Shown piece after piece: positions 47,751-58,111 of a stretch of 64,000 nt of DNA (its first letter is position 1; the number at the start of each line of letters is the position of its first letter). The position numbers were made by a program, and so were the translations under genes. Below the pieces are notes generated by a model. It was not told where the DNA came from, did not search any database, and saw only the letters and a list, made by a program, of their open reading frames with translations. The stretch comes from Cellvibrionaceae bacterium AOL6 (GTDB lineage Bacteria > Pseudomonadota > Gammaproteobacteria > Pseudomonadales > Cellvibrionaceae), in the NCBI GenBank assembly GCA_003265435.1, contig NOXC01000003.1:124001-188000 (forward strand), given 5' to 3'.

Positions 47751-49037
47751 ATGAAGCTGCACCACATGAACACCTTTCGCGCGCTGCTCGTCAGCCTCCT
47801 GCTCAGCACCTCCGCTTTGGCCGAAATCGAAATGCTGGACCGCATTGTCGCCATCGTCGATCAAACCACCATCAGCCAAAGTGAACTCGACGCCCGCATG
47901 CAGGAGATCATCACCCGCAGCCAGGCAGCCGGGGTCAACCTGCCCTCGATGAGCAAACTGCGCGAGCAGGTGCTCGATCAGCTCATTCTCGAAACATTGC
48001 AGCTGAACATGGCGCGACGTTTCGGCATCCAGACCAGCGACGAAGACGTGATTCGCTCCATCCGCGGCATCATGCAGCAACGCCAGATGAACGAAGACCA
48101 ACTGATGCAGGGCCTTGCACAGGAAGGCCTCACGCTCAATGAATTCAAGGAAAACATTCGTCGCCAGCTGACGCTGCAAACAGTGTCCCAGGGCGTGGTC
48201 AGCTCGCGTATCAAAATCTCAGAAAAAGACATCGACAACTTCCTGAAGTCCGCCGATGCACAGTTCTGGATATCGCCTGAATATCAGTTGCAGCACATTT
48301 TGATTGCGGTCAACGGCAGTGGCACCGACGCCGCCGCAGAAGCTCAGCAGAAGGCCGATGAGATCTACGCTCAACTCGAGAACGGCGCCAACTTTGCCGA
48401 ACTCGCCATCGCCGAATCCAAAGGCCCGGCGGCACTGAAAGGCGGTGATCTCGGCTGGCGTAAATCCTCCGAATTGCCCACGCTCTTCGCTGAAGTGCTC
48501 GCCAGTATGGAGCCCGGCGACATCGCTGCCCCCGTACGCAGCCAGGCAGGCTTCCATATCGTGAAGCTGGTCGACAAGCGTGGCGAAACCAAACAGGTGG
48601 TGACACAGAGTAAAGTGCGTCACATCCTGATCGAGCCCAATGAAATTCTGAACCAGCAACAGGCACTGGAGAAAATCACGGATATCCGCCAGCAAATCGT
48701 CGATGGCGCCGACTTCGCGACACTCGCGCGCCAGTACACCGACGATATCGGCTCGAAAATGTCAGGCGGCGACCTGGGCTGGTCCAACCCCGGCACCTTT
48801 GTGCCTGAGTTCGAAGAGACCATGAACACCATCGACATTGGCGAGATCAGTGAGCCCTTCCTGAGTCAGTTCGGCTGGCACATTCTGCAAGTGACCGACC
48901 GGCGCGAAGAAGACCTCAGTGAAGAAGTGATCCGCAACCGCGCACGCAACCTCTTGATCGGCCGCCGCTTCGAAGACGAAGTGCAGGTTTGGCTGCAGGA
49001 AATGCGTGACGACGCCTTCATCGAAATCAAAATTTAA
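47751..49037 (+). CDS. surA: Periplasmic chaperone / peptidyl-prolyl isomerase SurA
   Basis: SurA escorts unfolded outer-membrane proteins, including LptD, through the periplasm. The 428-residue protein has a signal peptide (cleaved near STSALA-E), an N-terminal chaperone domain (about 30-175), two parvulin (PpiC) domains (about 180-275 and 290-385; [13 protein letters not shown] and [16 protein letters not shown] are their hallmarks) and a short C-terminal helix. Its stop codon overlaps the pdxA start (TAATG). Confidence 0.96.
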   Translation: MKLHHMNTFRALLVSLLLSTSALAEIEMLDRIVAIVDQTTISQSELDARMQEIITRSQAAGVNLPSMSKLREQVLDQLILETLQLNMARRFGIQTSDEDVIRSIRGIMQQRQMNEDQLMQGLAQEGLTLNEFKENIRRQLTLQTVSQGVVSSRIKISEKDIDNFLKSADAQFWISPEYQLQHILIAVNGSGTDAAAEAQQKADEIYAQLENGANFAELAIAESKGPAALKGGDLGWRKSSELPTLFAEVLASMEPGDIAAPVRSQAGFHIVKLVDKRGETKQVVTQSKVRHILIEPNEILNQQQALEKITDIRQQIVDGADFATLARQYTDDIGSKMSGGDLGWSNPGTFVPEFEETMNTIDIGEISEPFLSQFGWHILQVTDRREEDLSEEVIRNRARNLLIGRRFEDEVQVWLQEMRDDAFIEIKI

Positions 49038-50020
49038 TGGCTCTGCCTCGCATCCTCATCACCCCCGGCGAACCCGCCGGGATTGGTCCAGAGTTGACGG
49101 TGCGCGTGGCGCAGAAGGCCTATGACGCTTCGCTGATCGCCGTCTGCGACCCGACGCTGTTGGCCGATAGTGCGAAGCGACTTGGGCTGCCCCTGACCAT
49201 CCACACGCTGACCGAGAATGCGCCGTCTGAGCGTTTTCCCGCAGGCCACATTGGCGTACTGCCGGTCTCCCTCGGTGCGCCCAATGAACCTGGCCAACTC
49301 AATACCGCAAATGCACGCTATGTCATAGAGACCCTGCAAATCGCCAATGATCGCTGCCTGTCGGGCTGGGCCCACGCCATTGTGACCGGGCCTGTGCAGA
49401 AGAGCGTCATCAACGATGCGGGCATCGCGTTCAGCGGCCACACTGAGTTTTTTGCCGAGCAGAGCCACACGCCCAAAGTGGTGATGATGCTGGCCACCGA
49501 AGGCCTCCGCGTTGCGCTGGTCACCACGCACCTGCCCCTGCGCGAGGTCGCCGACGCGATCACCCGCGATGAAGTGCTGCAGGTGACGCGTATTCTCCAC
49601 AGCGAGATGCAGACAAAATTCGGGCTTACTGCACCGCGCATCCTCGTCTGCGGCATCAATCCGCACGCAGGAGAAGGCGGCCACCTGGGCCGAGAGGAGC
49701 TCGACACACTGATTCCAGCCTTAGAGCAACTGCGCGGTGAGGGCATGGATCTGCAAGGCCCGCTTCCCGCCGACACGCTGTTCAACGAAAAGTACCTCAA
49801 AGATGCTGATGCGGTGCTGGCCATGTATCATGATCAGGGTTTGCCCGTGCTCAAATTCAAGGGCTTTGGTCGCGCGATGAATATCACGCTTGGCCTGCCC
49901 TATATACGCACCTCGGTCGACCACGGCACTGCGCTCGACCTCGCAGGCAAGGGCATTGCGGACGCGGGCAGCTTTGACGTTGCCCTTAACGAAGCCATCG
50001 CGCTCGCCGCCACACACTAA
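49037..50020 (+). CDS. pdxA: 4-hydroxythreonine-4-phosphate dehydrogenase
   Basis: PdxA oxidises 4-phosphohydroxy-threonine in the DXP-dependent pyridoxal phosphate pathway. The 327-residue enzyme begins [16 protein letters not shown]. The metal-binding histidines are in the [18 protein letters not shown] and AMYHDQGL stretches, and the C-terminus has [16 protein letters not shown]. The ATG overlaps the surA stop codon by one base, so it is translationally coupled. Confidence 0.96.
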   Translation: MALPRILITPGEPAGIGPELTVRVAQKAYDASLIAVCDPTLLADSAKRLGLPLTIHTLTENAPSERFPAGHIGVLPVSLGAPNEPGQLNTANARYVIETLQIANDRCLSGWAHAIVTGPVQKSVINDAGIAFSGHTEFFAEQSHTPKVVMMLATEGLRVALVTTHLPLREVADAITRDEVLQVTRILHSEMQTKFGLTAPRILVCGINPHAGEGGHLGREELDTLIPALEQLRGEGMDLQGPLPADTLFNEKYLKDADAVLAMYHDQGLPVLKFKGFGRAMNITLGLPYIRTSVDHGTALDLAGKGIADAGSFDVALNEAIALAATH

Positions 50021-50049
50021 ACGCCACAGGCCCAACGGATACGACTTGC

Positions 50050-50874
50050 ATGAGCTCCAAGCGCAGCGATAACGGCTTTTTCCAACATCAGGCGCGCAAG
50101 CGTTTTGGCCAGAATTTTCTCGTCGACCACGGCATTATTCGCCAGATCGTCCGCGCGATCGGGCCACAGAGTGGAGAGCATCTGGTCGAAATTGGCCCCG
50201 GGCAAGGCGCCATTACCAGCTCTCTGATTGAATCCGGTGCGCGCCTTGACGTCATTGAGCTGGATCGCGACCTGATTCCTATGTTGCGCGTGCAATTTGA
50301 ACAGCACGCCGGTTTCCGCATTCATGAAGCCGACGCCTTGAGTTTCGACTTCAGCACCCTGGCCGATAACGAAGACACCAAGCTGCGCGTGGTCGGCAAC
50401 CTGCCCTACAATATTTCAACGCCTCTGATTTTCCACCTGCTGGCCCATCGCCACCTGTTCCAGGACATGCACTTCATGCTGCAGAAAGAGGTTGTCTTGC
50501 GCCTCGCGTCCGGCCCCGGTGATAAAAACTACGGGCGTCTGGGCGTCATGGCGCAATACTACTGCGATATCGAAGACCTCTTCGACGTCCCCCCAGAATG
50601 CTTTCGGCCTGCACCCAAAGTGATGTCGGCCATCGTTCGCCTCACGCCACACGCACAATTACGCTGGCCAGCGAACAACGAAGCCCGCTTTGCGGAAGTG
50701 GTGAAACTCGCCTTCCAGCAACGCCGTAAAACCCTGCGCAACGCGCTGAAACCCCTGCTCGAGCAGATGGACGCTCAGACGCTGGATGTCGACCTCAGCT
50801 TGCGTGCCGAACAACTCAAGGTGCCAGACTTCGTGCACCTGGCCAATCAAATCGAGGCCCACCTCTCCCCATGA
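50050..50874 (+). CDS. rsmA: 16S rRNA (adenine1518-N6/adenine1519-N6)-dimethyltransferase
   Basis: RsmA (KsgA) dimethylates two adjacent adenines in the 3' hairpin of 16S rRNA late in 30S assembly. The 274-residue protein starts the methyltransferase domain at ARKRFGQNFLVD. The SAM-binding loop is EIGPGQGAIT and the catalytic motif is NLPYNIST (NLPY). It overlaps apaG by 4 bp. Confidence 0.96.
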   Translation: MSSKRSDNGFFQHQARKRFGQNFLVDHGIIRQIVRAIGPQSGEHLVEIGPGQGAITSSLIESGARLDVIELDRDLIPMLRVQFEQHAGFRIHEADALSFDFSTLADNEDTKLRVVGNLPYNISTPLIFHLLAHRHLFQDMHFMLQKEVVLRLASGPGDKNYGRLGVMAQYYCDIEDLFDVPPECFRPAPKVMSAIVRLTPHAQLRWPANNEARFAEVVKLAFQQRRKTLRNALKPLLEQMDAQTLDVDLSLRAEQLKVPDFVHLANQIEAHLSP

Positions 50875-51242
50875 AGGATACGATTCACATTCGCGTCAAA
50901 ACCCGGTACCTGGAGAAGGAATCCAAACCGGCGCAACAGCGTTACGTCTACGCCTACACCATTACCATCGAAAACACCGGCGAGATGTCCGCACAACTGA
51001 TCAGTCGCTACTGGCATATCACCGACAGCAATGGTGAAATTCAAGAGGTGCAGGGCCTCGGCGTCATCGGCGCCCAGCCCCACCTCGCGCCGGGCGAGCA
51101 CTACCAGTACACCAGTGGCGTGGTGCTCGCCACCGAGACCGGCATGATGGAAGGGCACTACACGATGAGACGTGCGGACGGCGAAGAGTTCGACGCCCCG
51201 ATTCCCCCCTTCGCACTCGTTAAACCCTCCGCATTGCACTAG
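50871..51242 (+). CDS. apaG: ApaG (CorD) protein
   Basis: This 123-residue protein of immunoglobulin-like fold has the YAYTITIENTGEMSAQLISRYWHITDSNG core and the GVIGAQPHLAPGEHYQYTSG stretch of the ApaG family. Its role is unclear. It has been linked to Co2+/Mg2+ handling in Salmonella. The ATG overlaps the rsmA stop, and apaH follows after 26 bp. Confidence 0.94.
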   Translation: MKDTIHIRVKTRYLEKESKPAQQRYVYAYTITIENTGEMSAQLISRYWHITDSNGEIQEVQGLGVIGAQPHLAPGEHYQYTSGVVLATETGMMEGHYTMRRADGEEFDAPIPPFALVKPSALH

Positions 51243-51268
51243 GCCCGGCCCACACATAAGGAGCTGCC

Positions 51269-52081
51269 ATGGCGACCTACGCAGTAGGCGATATTCAGGG
51301 GTGCTTCACCGAACTCGAAGCCCTGCTCAAGACTCTGCCCTTCGGGAGTGAGGATACGCTCTGGTGCGCCGGAGACCTGATCAATCGGGGCCCACGCAGC
51401 CTCGACACGCTGCGCTTCCTGTACCAGCTGGGCTCACGTACACGCGTGATTCTTGGCAACCATGACCTGCACCTGCTCGCCTGCTGGACGGGCAATCGCC
51501 GCAACAGCCGCAAGGATACCTTCGATGAAATCCTCGCCGCACCCGATGCACCCAAGCTGATCGAGTGGCTGTTGAGCCAGCCCCTCTTAGAGCACGACGC
51601 GCATTTCAATGTGACCATGGTGCACGCGGGTATTCCTCCGATCTGGACCATCGAAGAAGCGCGCTCGCGCGCGGCGGAGGTGCGTAGAGCGTTGCTCTCG
51701 GAGCAGGCTGGTGCCTTTTTCGCAAACATGTATGGCGACACGCCCGATCGCTGGCAGCCCGAACTCGAGGGCGTCGAGCGCTTGCGCGTCATCACCAATT
51801 ACTTCACTCGCATGCGCTTTTGCCGGGCTGACGGCACGCTGGAGTTTGCCAGCAAATGCGGCCCGGAAAACCCGCCTGAAGGCTACTTACCGTGGTACGC
51901 ACACGCACACCACGCCTGCGCGAACGACACCATCGTCTTCGGTCATTGGGCTGCGATGATGGGCAATACGGGTAGAGAAAACTTTATAGGTCTGGACACA
52001 GGTTGTGTCTGGGGAGGTGCGTTGACGGCCTTGAGACTCGAAGACCGTCAACGATTCAGCGTCAGTTGCGAGTGCGACTGA
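51269..52081 (+). CDS. apaH: Diadenosine tetraphosphatase ApaH
   Basis: ApaH splits Ap4A symmetrically to two ADP and can decap Np4-capped RNA. The 270-residue metallophosphatase carries YAVGDIQG (metal Asp), CAGDLINRGPRS, ILGNHDLHLL (GNHD) and VFGHWA, the conserved phosphoesterase motifs. AAGGAG precedes the ATG. It ends the lptD-apaH operon and converges on galE, 16 bp away. Confidence 0.96.
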   Translation: MATYAVGDIQGCFTELEALLKTLPFGSEDTLWCAGDLINRGPRSLDTLRFLYQLGSRTRVILGNHDLHLLACWTGNRRNSRKDTFDEILAAPDAPKLIEWLLSQPLLEHDAHFNVTMVHAGIPPIWTIEEARSRAAEVRRALLSEQAGAFFANMYGDTPDRWQPELEGVERLRVITNYFTRMRFCRADGTLEFASKCGPENPPEGYLPWYAHAHHACANDTIVFGHWAAMMGNTGRENFIGLDTGCVWGGALTALRLEDRQRFSVSCECD

Positions 52082-52097
52082 CACTGATGGAGCGCGC

Positions 52098-53114
52098 TTA
52101 TTCGTAACCGCGTGGGTTCTGGCTTTGCCAGCGCCAGGTGTCTGCGACCATGCGCTCGATAGACAATTCGGCCACCCAGTCCAATTCATCGCGGGCCAGC
52201 GACGCATCCGCGTAGAACTCGGCCAGGTCACCTTCGCGGCGCGGAGCGATTTCGTAGGGAATCTCGATGCCACTGGCCTGCTCAAACGCTTTCACCACTT
52301 CCAACACACTGTAACCACGACCGGCACCGAGGTTGTAGACCTTGCAGCCGGGCTGCATATCCACCATCTTACTCACCGCCTGCACATGGCCCTTGGCCAG
52401 GTCGACAACGTGAATGTAGTCGCGCACGCCGGTGCCATCGACCGTCGGGTAATCATCACCAAATACGCGCAACTTCTCGAGCTTGCCGACCGCGACCTGC
52501 GCGATAAACGGCATCAGATTATTTGGAATGCCCTGTGGGTCTTCGCCAATGCGGCCGCTCTCGTGCGCGCCGATCGGATTGAAATAACGCAGCAAACTCA
52601 CGCGCCACGGGCTCTCCGGCGCTTTGGTGGCATCGCGCAGAATGTCTTCGACCATATGCTTGGTGCGGCCGTAAACATTACAAGGGCCTGTCGGCAGCGT
52701 CTCAACATAGGGAACAGGCGCATCAGGGCCGTAGACAGTCGCCGAAGAACTGAATACGATGTTATAACATTGGTACTCCGCCATGACTTCTGCCAGCGCG
52801 ACTGAACCGCTGACATTATTGTCATAGTAAGACAGAGGAATCTGCGCGGACTCACCCACCGCCTTAAGGCCGGCGAAATGAATGACGGCCTGCACCTTGT
52901 GCGCAGCAAACACGTCGCGCAGCGCAGCACGGTCACGAATATCGGCTTCGACATACTGCAGCGTCTTGCCGGTAATCTCCTGAACCCGCTTAAGGGCCTC
53001 AGGCTTGCTGTTGCAGAAATTGTCGACGACGACCACGTCGTAGCCGGCGTTCAATAGCTCCACACAGGTATGGCTGCCGATGTACCCGGCGCCTCCCGTT
53101 ACCAGTACTGTCAT
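52098..53114 (-). CDS. galE: UDP-glucose 4-epimerase
   Basis: GalE interconverts UDP-glucose and UDP-galactose, supplying sugars for LPS or exopolysaccharide. From the ATG at 53114 (with AAGGAG 5-10 bp upstream) it has 338 residues. The NAD-binding loop is VTGGAGYIGSHT, and the catalytic YxxxK is YGRTK with the Ser in FSSSATVYG. C-terminal RRxGD-type substrate binding is visible as PRREGDLAEF. Upstream in-frame residues to 53204 are not part of the family. Confidence 0.96.
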   Translation of the reverse strand: MTVLVTGGAGYIGSHTCVELLNAGYDVVVVDNFCNSKPEALKRVQEITGKTLQYVEADIRDRAALRDVFAAHKVQAVIHFAGLKAVGESAQIPLSYYDNNVSGSVALAEVMAEYQCYNIVFSSSATVYGPDAPVPYVETLPTGPCNVYGRTKHMVEDILRDATKAPESPWRVSLLRYFNPIGAHESGRIGEDPQGIPNNLMPFIAQVAVGKLEKLRVFGDDYPTVDGTGVRDYIHVVDLAKGHVQAVSKMVDMQPGCKVYNLGAGRGYSVLEVVKAFEQASGIEIPYEIAPRREGDLAEFYADASLARDELDWVAELSIERMVADTWRWQSQNPRGYE

Positions 53115-53278
53115 TGTTGCTCCTTTGGGCAAGTTCGGGTCTTTTGAGTACCCTAACATATATGTACGACAAATAACACAATTGAAACAGGTGAAAAATT
53201 GCACTTCAATTGTACGGAACTCTGTATGTAAAATCAGTGACTAAGACACGAGCAGAAAATTAACGTAAAAAACTCGAC

Positions 53279-53309
53279 GAATAGTTTTAAGCACAACTAT
53301 TCTTAGAAT
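53279..53309. promoter_or_regulatory. Nested palindromes upstream of prkA
   Basis: GAATAGTT (53279-53286) and AACTATTC (53295-53302) form an 8-bp perfect inverted repeat with an 8-nt gap. It overlaps the palindrome ATTC-TTA-GAAT (53299-53309). The central CTATTCTTA also resembles a sigma-S type -10 region. It lies 60-90 bp upstream of the prkA start and may be an operator or promoter. Confidence 0.4.
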
Positions 53310-53371
53310 ACGGGAGTGAAAAATTCCTATTTTTGGGGCTGACCATTCACCAGCGTTTTCAGGAGGCTTGC

Positions 53372-55294
53372 ATGACGATTTTCAGCCACTATCAACAACG
53401 CTACACAGATACACAGCAAGAAGAACTTTCGCTACAAGAGTATCTGGAGCTTTGTAAAAAGGACCCCAGCGTATATGCAAGTGCAGCCGAGAGAATTTTA
53501 GCGGCCATTGGGGAACCGGAACTTGTCGACACGTCGAAAGACCCTCGGCTTAGTCGAATTTTCTCTAACAAAGTCATCAAACGTTATAAGGCCTTTGAGA
53601 ATTTTTACGGCATGGAAGAAGCGATCGAGCAAATCGTTTCGTTTTTCAAACATGCCGCTCAGGGGCTCGAAGAAAACAAACAAATTCTCTACCTCCTCGG
53701 CCCCGTTGGTGGCGGTAAATCGTCACTCGCTGAAAAATTAAAATCCCTCGTCGAGAAGCAACCCATCTACTGCCTGAAAGGCTCGCCCATTTTTGAGTCT
53801 CCGCTCGGTTTGTTCGACCCGAACGAAGACGGCAAAATTCTGGAAGAGGACTATGGCATTCCGCTGCGATACGTGCAGACCATTATGTCTCCCTGGGCCG
53901 TGAAGCGCCTGCATGAATACGGTGGAGACCTGAGCAAGTTCAAGGTCGTAAAAATTCACCCCTCCGTACTCGATCAGGTCGCCGTGTCCAAAACCGAACC
54001 AGGCGACGAGAATAACCAGGACATCAGTGCCCTTGTGGGCAAGGTCGACATTCGCAAACTCGAGGAATTCCCTCAGCACGACCCCGATGCCTACAGTTTC
54101 TCCGGCGGTCTCTGCCGCGCCAATCAGGGCATCATGGAATTTGTCGAGATGTTCAAGGCGCCGATCAAGGTCCTGCACCCGCTGCTGACGGCCACTCAGG
54201 AAGGCAACTACAACGGCACTGAAGGGCTCGGTGCCATTCCTTTCGACGGCGTGGTGCTCGCCCACTCGAATGAATCAGAGTGGCAAACATTTAAGAACAA
54301 CAAAAACAACGAGGCCTTCCTCGACCGCGTTTACATTGTCAAGGTGCCGTATTGTGTGCGCATCTCCGAAGAAGTGCACATTTATGAAAAGCTACTGCAA
54401 AACAGCTCGCTGAACGAGGCCCCCTGCGCGCCGGACACCTTGCACATGTTGGCGCAATTTATCGTACTGAGCCGATTGAAGTCGCCAGAGAATTCGAGCA
54501 TCTACTCGAAGATGCGCATCTATGATGGTCAGAACCTCAAAGACACCGACCCCAAGGCCAAGTCCATTCAGGAATATCGCGACAACGCAGGCGTCGACGA
54601 GGGCATGGATGGCTTGTCGACACGTTTCGCGTTTAAAATTCTGTCCAAAGTATTCAACTTTGACGCGACGGAAATCTCTGCCAACCCGGTTCACCTGCTG
54701 TACGTGCTCGAGCAGCAGATTGAGCAGGAGCAATTCAACGAAGAAACGCGCGATCGCTACCTCGGCTTTTTGAAAGAGTACCTTGCGCCGCGCTACGTGG
54801 AATTTATCGGCAAGGAAATTCAAACGGCTTACCTCGAAAGCTACGCCGAGTACGGTCAGAACATCTTCGACCGCTACGTGACCTACGCCGACTTCTGGAT
54901 TCAAGATCAGGAATACCGCGATCCGGAAACGGGCGAGATACTCAACCGCGCCGCGCTCAATGAGGAGCTCGAGAAAATCGAGAAACCGGCGGGCATCAGC
55001 AACCCGAAAGACTTCCGCAACGAAGTCGTCAATTTCGTGCTGCGTGCACGTGCCAATAACGGCGGCAATAACCCGACCTGGAGCAGCTACGAAAAACTGC
55101 GTACGGTCATCGAGAAGAAAATGTTCTCGAATACCGAAGATCTGTTACCGGTCATATCTTTCAATGCCAAGTCATCGGCGGATGACCGCAAGAAGCACGA
55201 AGACTTTGTGCATCGCATGAAAGACCGGGGCTATACAGAGAAGCAGGTACGACTGCTGTCTGAGTGGTATTTACGGGTTCGCAAATCGCAGTAA
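53372..55294 (+). CDS. prkA: PrkA family serine protein kinase (YeaG)
   Basis: This 640-residue protein starts MTIFSHYQQRY, like E. coli YeaG (644 residues), with AGGAGG 6 bp upstream of the ATG at 53372. The N-terminal AAA+ domain carries Walker A GPVGGGKS (Gly110-Ser117). The C-terminal PrkA domain follows from about residue 380. E. coli YeaG is induced in stationary phase and nitrogen starvation and acts with YeaH. Whether the family is a kinase or mainly an AAA protease-like machine is debated. yeaH lies 14 bp downstream and spoVR follows it. Confidence 0.94.
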   Translation: MTIFSHYQQRYTDTQQEELSLQEYLELCKKDPSVYASAAERILAAIGEPELVDTSKDPRLSRIFSNKVIKRYKAFENFYGMEEAIEQIVSFFKHAAQGLEENKQILYLLGPVGGGKSSLAEKLKSLVEKQPIYCLKGSPIFESPLGLFDPNEDGKILEEDYGIPLRYVQTIMSPWAVKRLHEYGGDLSKFKVVKIHPSVLDQVAVSKTEPGDENNQDISALVGKVDIRKLEEFPQHDPDAYSFSGGLCRANQGIMEFVEMFKAPIKVLHPLLTATQEGNYNGTEGLGAIPFDGVVLAHSNESEWQTFKNNKNNEAFLDRVYIVKVPYCVRISEEVHIYEKLLQNSSLNEAPCAPDTLHMLAQFIVLSRLKSPENSSIYSKMRIYDGQNLKDTDPKAKSIQEYRDNAGVDEGMDGLSTRFAFKILSKVFNFDATEISANPVHLLYVLEQQIEQEQFNEETRDRYLGFLKEYLAPRYVEFIGKEIQTAYLESYAEYGQNIFDRYVTYADFWIQDQEYRDPETGEILNRAALNEELEKIEKPAGISNPKDFRNEVVNFVLRARANNGGNNPTWSSYEKLRTVIEKKMFSNTEDLLPVISFNAKSSADDRKKHEDFVHRMKDRGYTEKQVRLLSEWYLRVRKSQ

Positions 55295-55308
55295 GGAGGC
55301 ACGCCTGA

Positions 55309-56568
55309 ATGAGTTACATCATAGACCGGCGTTTGAACTCGAAGAAAAAAAGCACTGTCAATCGGCAGCGCTTTTTACGACGCTATCGCGAGCATATTCG
55401 CAAGGCTGTGTCCGATGCCGTCGACAAGCGCTCTATTACCGATATTGAGCGTGGTGAAAAAATCAGCATTCCGTCGAAAGACATCAACGAGCCGATCTTT
55501 CATCACGGCAAGGGTGGGCATAACACCCGCGTCTTGCCCGGCAATGACCAGTTCAGCGCAGGTGACCACATCCCTCGCCCCCCATCCGGGCAGGGCGGCG
55601 GCGGTGGTTCCGAAGCCTCCGACTCTGGAGAAGGCGAAGACGAATTTGTCTTTCAGATCTCGCAGGAAGAGTTTTTAAACTTCGTGTTTGAGGACCTTGA
55701 ACTGCCCAACCTGCTCAAGCGTCAGCTAGCCGGTCTCGAAGAGTTTGAATACCGTCGCGCCGGATTCAGCAACGAGGGCAACCCAGGGCAAATTAATGTC
55801 GTGCGCTCATTGCGCTCAGCCAATGCTCGACGCATCGCGCTGACCGGTAAAAGTCGGCGCGCCCTTCGCGAAGCCGAGCAGGAACTCGAAGACACGAGCG
55901 ACAAGGACAGTAACGACGCCATTGCCCTGCAGGAAAAGATTCGCACACTCAAAGCGCGTATTCATCGAGTACCCTGGCTCGACGACTACGACCTGAAGTA
56001 CAACCTGCACGTCAAAAAGCCCTTGCCGACCTCCAAGGCCGTGATGTTCTGCCTGATGGACGTGTCTGGCTCGATGGACCAAGCCACCAAAGATGTGGCC
56101 AAGCGTTTTTTCCTGTTGCTGTTCCTGTTTTTAAATCGCAACTACAAGCATATCGACGTCGTGTTCATCCGCCACCACACCAGCGCGAAAGAAGTCGATG
56201 AGCAAGAGTTTTTCTACAGTCGGGAAACCGGGGGCACGATTGTCTCCAGTGCGTTAAAGCTCATGCACGAGATTGTGCAAGCGCGCTACTCGCCGTCCGA
56301 GTGGAATATTTACGCCGCACAAGCTTCCGACGGCGATAATTGGAACGACGATTCGGCGGTGTGCCAGAAAATTCTGACCGAGCAGATTTTACCGGTCACC
56401 CAGTACTTTTCTTACATAGAAATTACCAATCGGGACAGGCAGGCGTTGTGGCATGCCTACCGCGAGATCGAAGCGGCCTTCCCCGATTCCTTTGCCATGA
56501 AACATCTGGTGGATGCCGGAGACATATACCCGGTATTCCGAGAGCTGTTCCGGAAAAAAATCGCATGA
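55309..56568 (+). CDS. yeaH: YeaH/UPF0229 family protein with VWA-like domain
   Basis: The 419-residue protein has a basic N-terminus ([30 protein letters not shown]), a Gly/Ser-rich linker (about 93-112) and a von Willebrand A-like domain. The domain's metal site DVSGSM begins at Asp251, with later REGG-like motif [12 protein letters not shown]. It belongs to UPF0229 and always travels with prkA. The molecular role is unknown. Its stop codon overlaps the spoVR start (ATGA). Confidence 0.92.
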   Translation: MSYIIDRRLNSKKKSTVNRQRFLRRYREHIRKAVSDAVDKRSITDIERGEKISIPSKDINEPIFHHGKGGHNTRVLPGNDQFSAGDHIPRPPSGQGGGGGSEASDSGEGEDEFVFQISQEEFLNFVFEDLELPNLLKRQLAGLEEFEYRRAGFSNEGNPGQINVVRSLRSANARRIALTGKSRRALREAEQELEDTSDKDSNDAIALQEKIRTLKARIHRVPWLDDYDLKYNLHVKKPLPTSKAVMFCLMDVSGSMDQATKDVAKRFFLLLFLFLNRNYKHIDVVFIRHHTSAKEVDEQEFFYSRETGGTIVSSALKLMHEIVQARYSPSEWNIYAAQASDGDNWNDDSAVCQKILTEQILPVTQYFSYIEITNRDRQALWHAYREIEAAFPDSFAMKHLVDAGDIYPVFRELFRKKIA

Positions 56569-58091
56569 GTAGAGAACCGATATCGACGAGCTCAGAGTGG
56601 ACCTTTGAGCTCGTACAGGAATACGACCGAGAAATTGCCGCCATCGCGGAAGAGTTCGGGCTCGATACCTATCCCAACCAAATCGAAATTATCAGCTCCG
56701 AGCAAATGATGGACGCCTACGCATCGGTGGGCATGCCGCTGGGCTACAATCACTGGTCCTACGGCAAACAGTTTTTATCGGTCGAGCAAAGTTATAAGCG
56801 CGGGCAGATGGGCCTCGCCTACGAAATCGTGATTAACTCCAACCCGTGTATTGCTTACCTGATGGAAGAAAACACGCTGCCGATGCAGGCGCTGGTGATT
56901 GCGCACGCGTGTTACGGGCACAACTCGTTTTTCAAAGGGAATTACCTGTTCCAAAGCTGGACCGACGCGGAATCGATCATCGACTATCTTGTCTTTGCCA
57001 AAAATTACATCAGCAAGTGCGAAGAGCGGCACGGCGTCGATGCCGTCGAGGCCGTGCTCGATTCCTGCCACGCGATCATGAACTACGGCGTGGATCGCTA
57101 CAAACGCCCCTACCCTCTCTCCACCGTCGAAGAGGAAGAAAAACAAGCCGAGCGCGAAGAATACCTGCAAAAACTCGTCAATGATCTATGGCGTACCATC
57201 CCCAAAAGTGAAAAGTCGCGCAAGCACGACAAGGGCTTCCGCTTCCCGAGTGAACCGCAGGAAAACCTGCTCTACTTTTTTGAAAAGAACGCGCCTTTGC
57301 TTGAACCCTGGCAGCGGGAAGTGGTACGCATCGTGCGCAAACTCGCCCAATATTTTTATCCGCAGCGCCAAACTCAAGTGATGAATGAGGGCTGGGCCTG
57401 CTTCTGGCACTATACACTGTTGAACACCCTCTATGACCGAGGCAAAGTCACCGACGGGTTCATGCTGGAGTTCATGCAATCCCACACCAGTGTGATTTAC
57501 CAACCGCCCTATAACAGCCCCTATTATTCCGGCATCAACCCCTACACGCTCGGCTTTAATATCATGATGGATATTCGCCGCATTTGTGAAAATCCGACCG
57601 CCGAGGACCGGGACTGGTTTCCGGATATCGCCGGCAGCGATTGGGTAGAGACACTCGATTTCGCGATGCGCAACTTCAAGGACGAGAGTTTCATCATGCA
57701 GTTTCTCTCACCCAAAGTGATGCGTGAACTCAAGTTGTTTACCATCGTTGATGACGACCTCCGCGAGGACATTGAAGTCACCAGTATTCACGACGACATG
57801 GGCTATCGCGCGGTGCGAGAAGCCATGTCGGCGCAATACAATCTCGGCAATAACGAACCTAACATTCAGGTTTACAGCGCCGATGTCCGTGGCGACCGTT
57901 CGCTCACCCTGCATCATTACCGCCACAATCGAAAACCCCTGGACGAGCAATCTGCTAACGAGGTGATTAAGCACGTGCATCGCTTGTGGGGCTTTGATGT
58001 GCACCTGCACTCAATGGAAGGCGGGGAGATCATGCAAAGCTTTCATTGCCCACCCAAACTGGAACTCGACGCGGCGAATCCAGTTTCCTGA
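56565..58091 (+). CDS. SpoVR family protein (YcgB)
   Basis: From the ATG at 56565, which overlaps the yeaH stop codon, the product has 508 residues, close to E. coli YcgB (510). Family segments are [22 protein letters not shown], the NHWSYGKQF stretch, [15 protein letters not shown] and [15 protein letters not shown]. SpoVR is needed for spore cortex formation in Bacillus. In non-sporing bacteria it occurs with PrkA and YeaH in a starvation-linked operon, as here. An in-frame opening upstream to 56340 lies inside yeaH and is not coding. Confidence 0.93.
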   Translation: MSREPISTSSEWTFELVQEYDREIAAIAEEFGLDTYPNQIEIISSEQMMDAYASVGMPLGYNHWSYGKQFLSVEQSYKRGQMGLAYEIVINSNPCIAYLMEENTLPMQALVIAHACYGHNSFFKGNYLFQSWTDAESIIDYLVFAKNYISKCEERHGVDAVEAVLDSCHAIMNYGVDRYKRPYPLSTVEEEEKQAEREEYLQKLVNDLWRTIPKSEKSRKHDKGFRFPSEPQENLLYFFEKNAPLLEPWQREVVRIVRKLAQYFYPQRQTQVMNEGWACFWHYTLLNTLYDRGKVTDGFMLEFMQSHTSVIYQPPYNSPYYSGINPYTLGFNIMMDIRRICENPTAEDRDWFPDIAGSDWVETLDFAMRNFKDESFIMQFLSPKVMRELKLFTIVDDDLREDIEVTSIHDDMGYRAVREAMSAQYNLGNNEPNIQVYSADVRGDRSLTLHHYRHNRKPLDEQSANEVIKHVHRLWGFDVHLHSMEGGEIMQSFHCPPKLELDAANPVS

Positions 58092-58111
58092 CAACGGCGT
58101 AAGTAGGGTAC

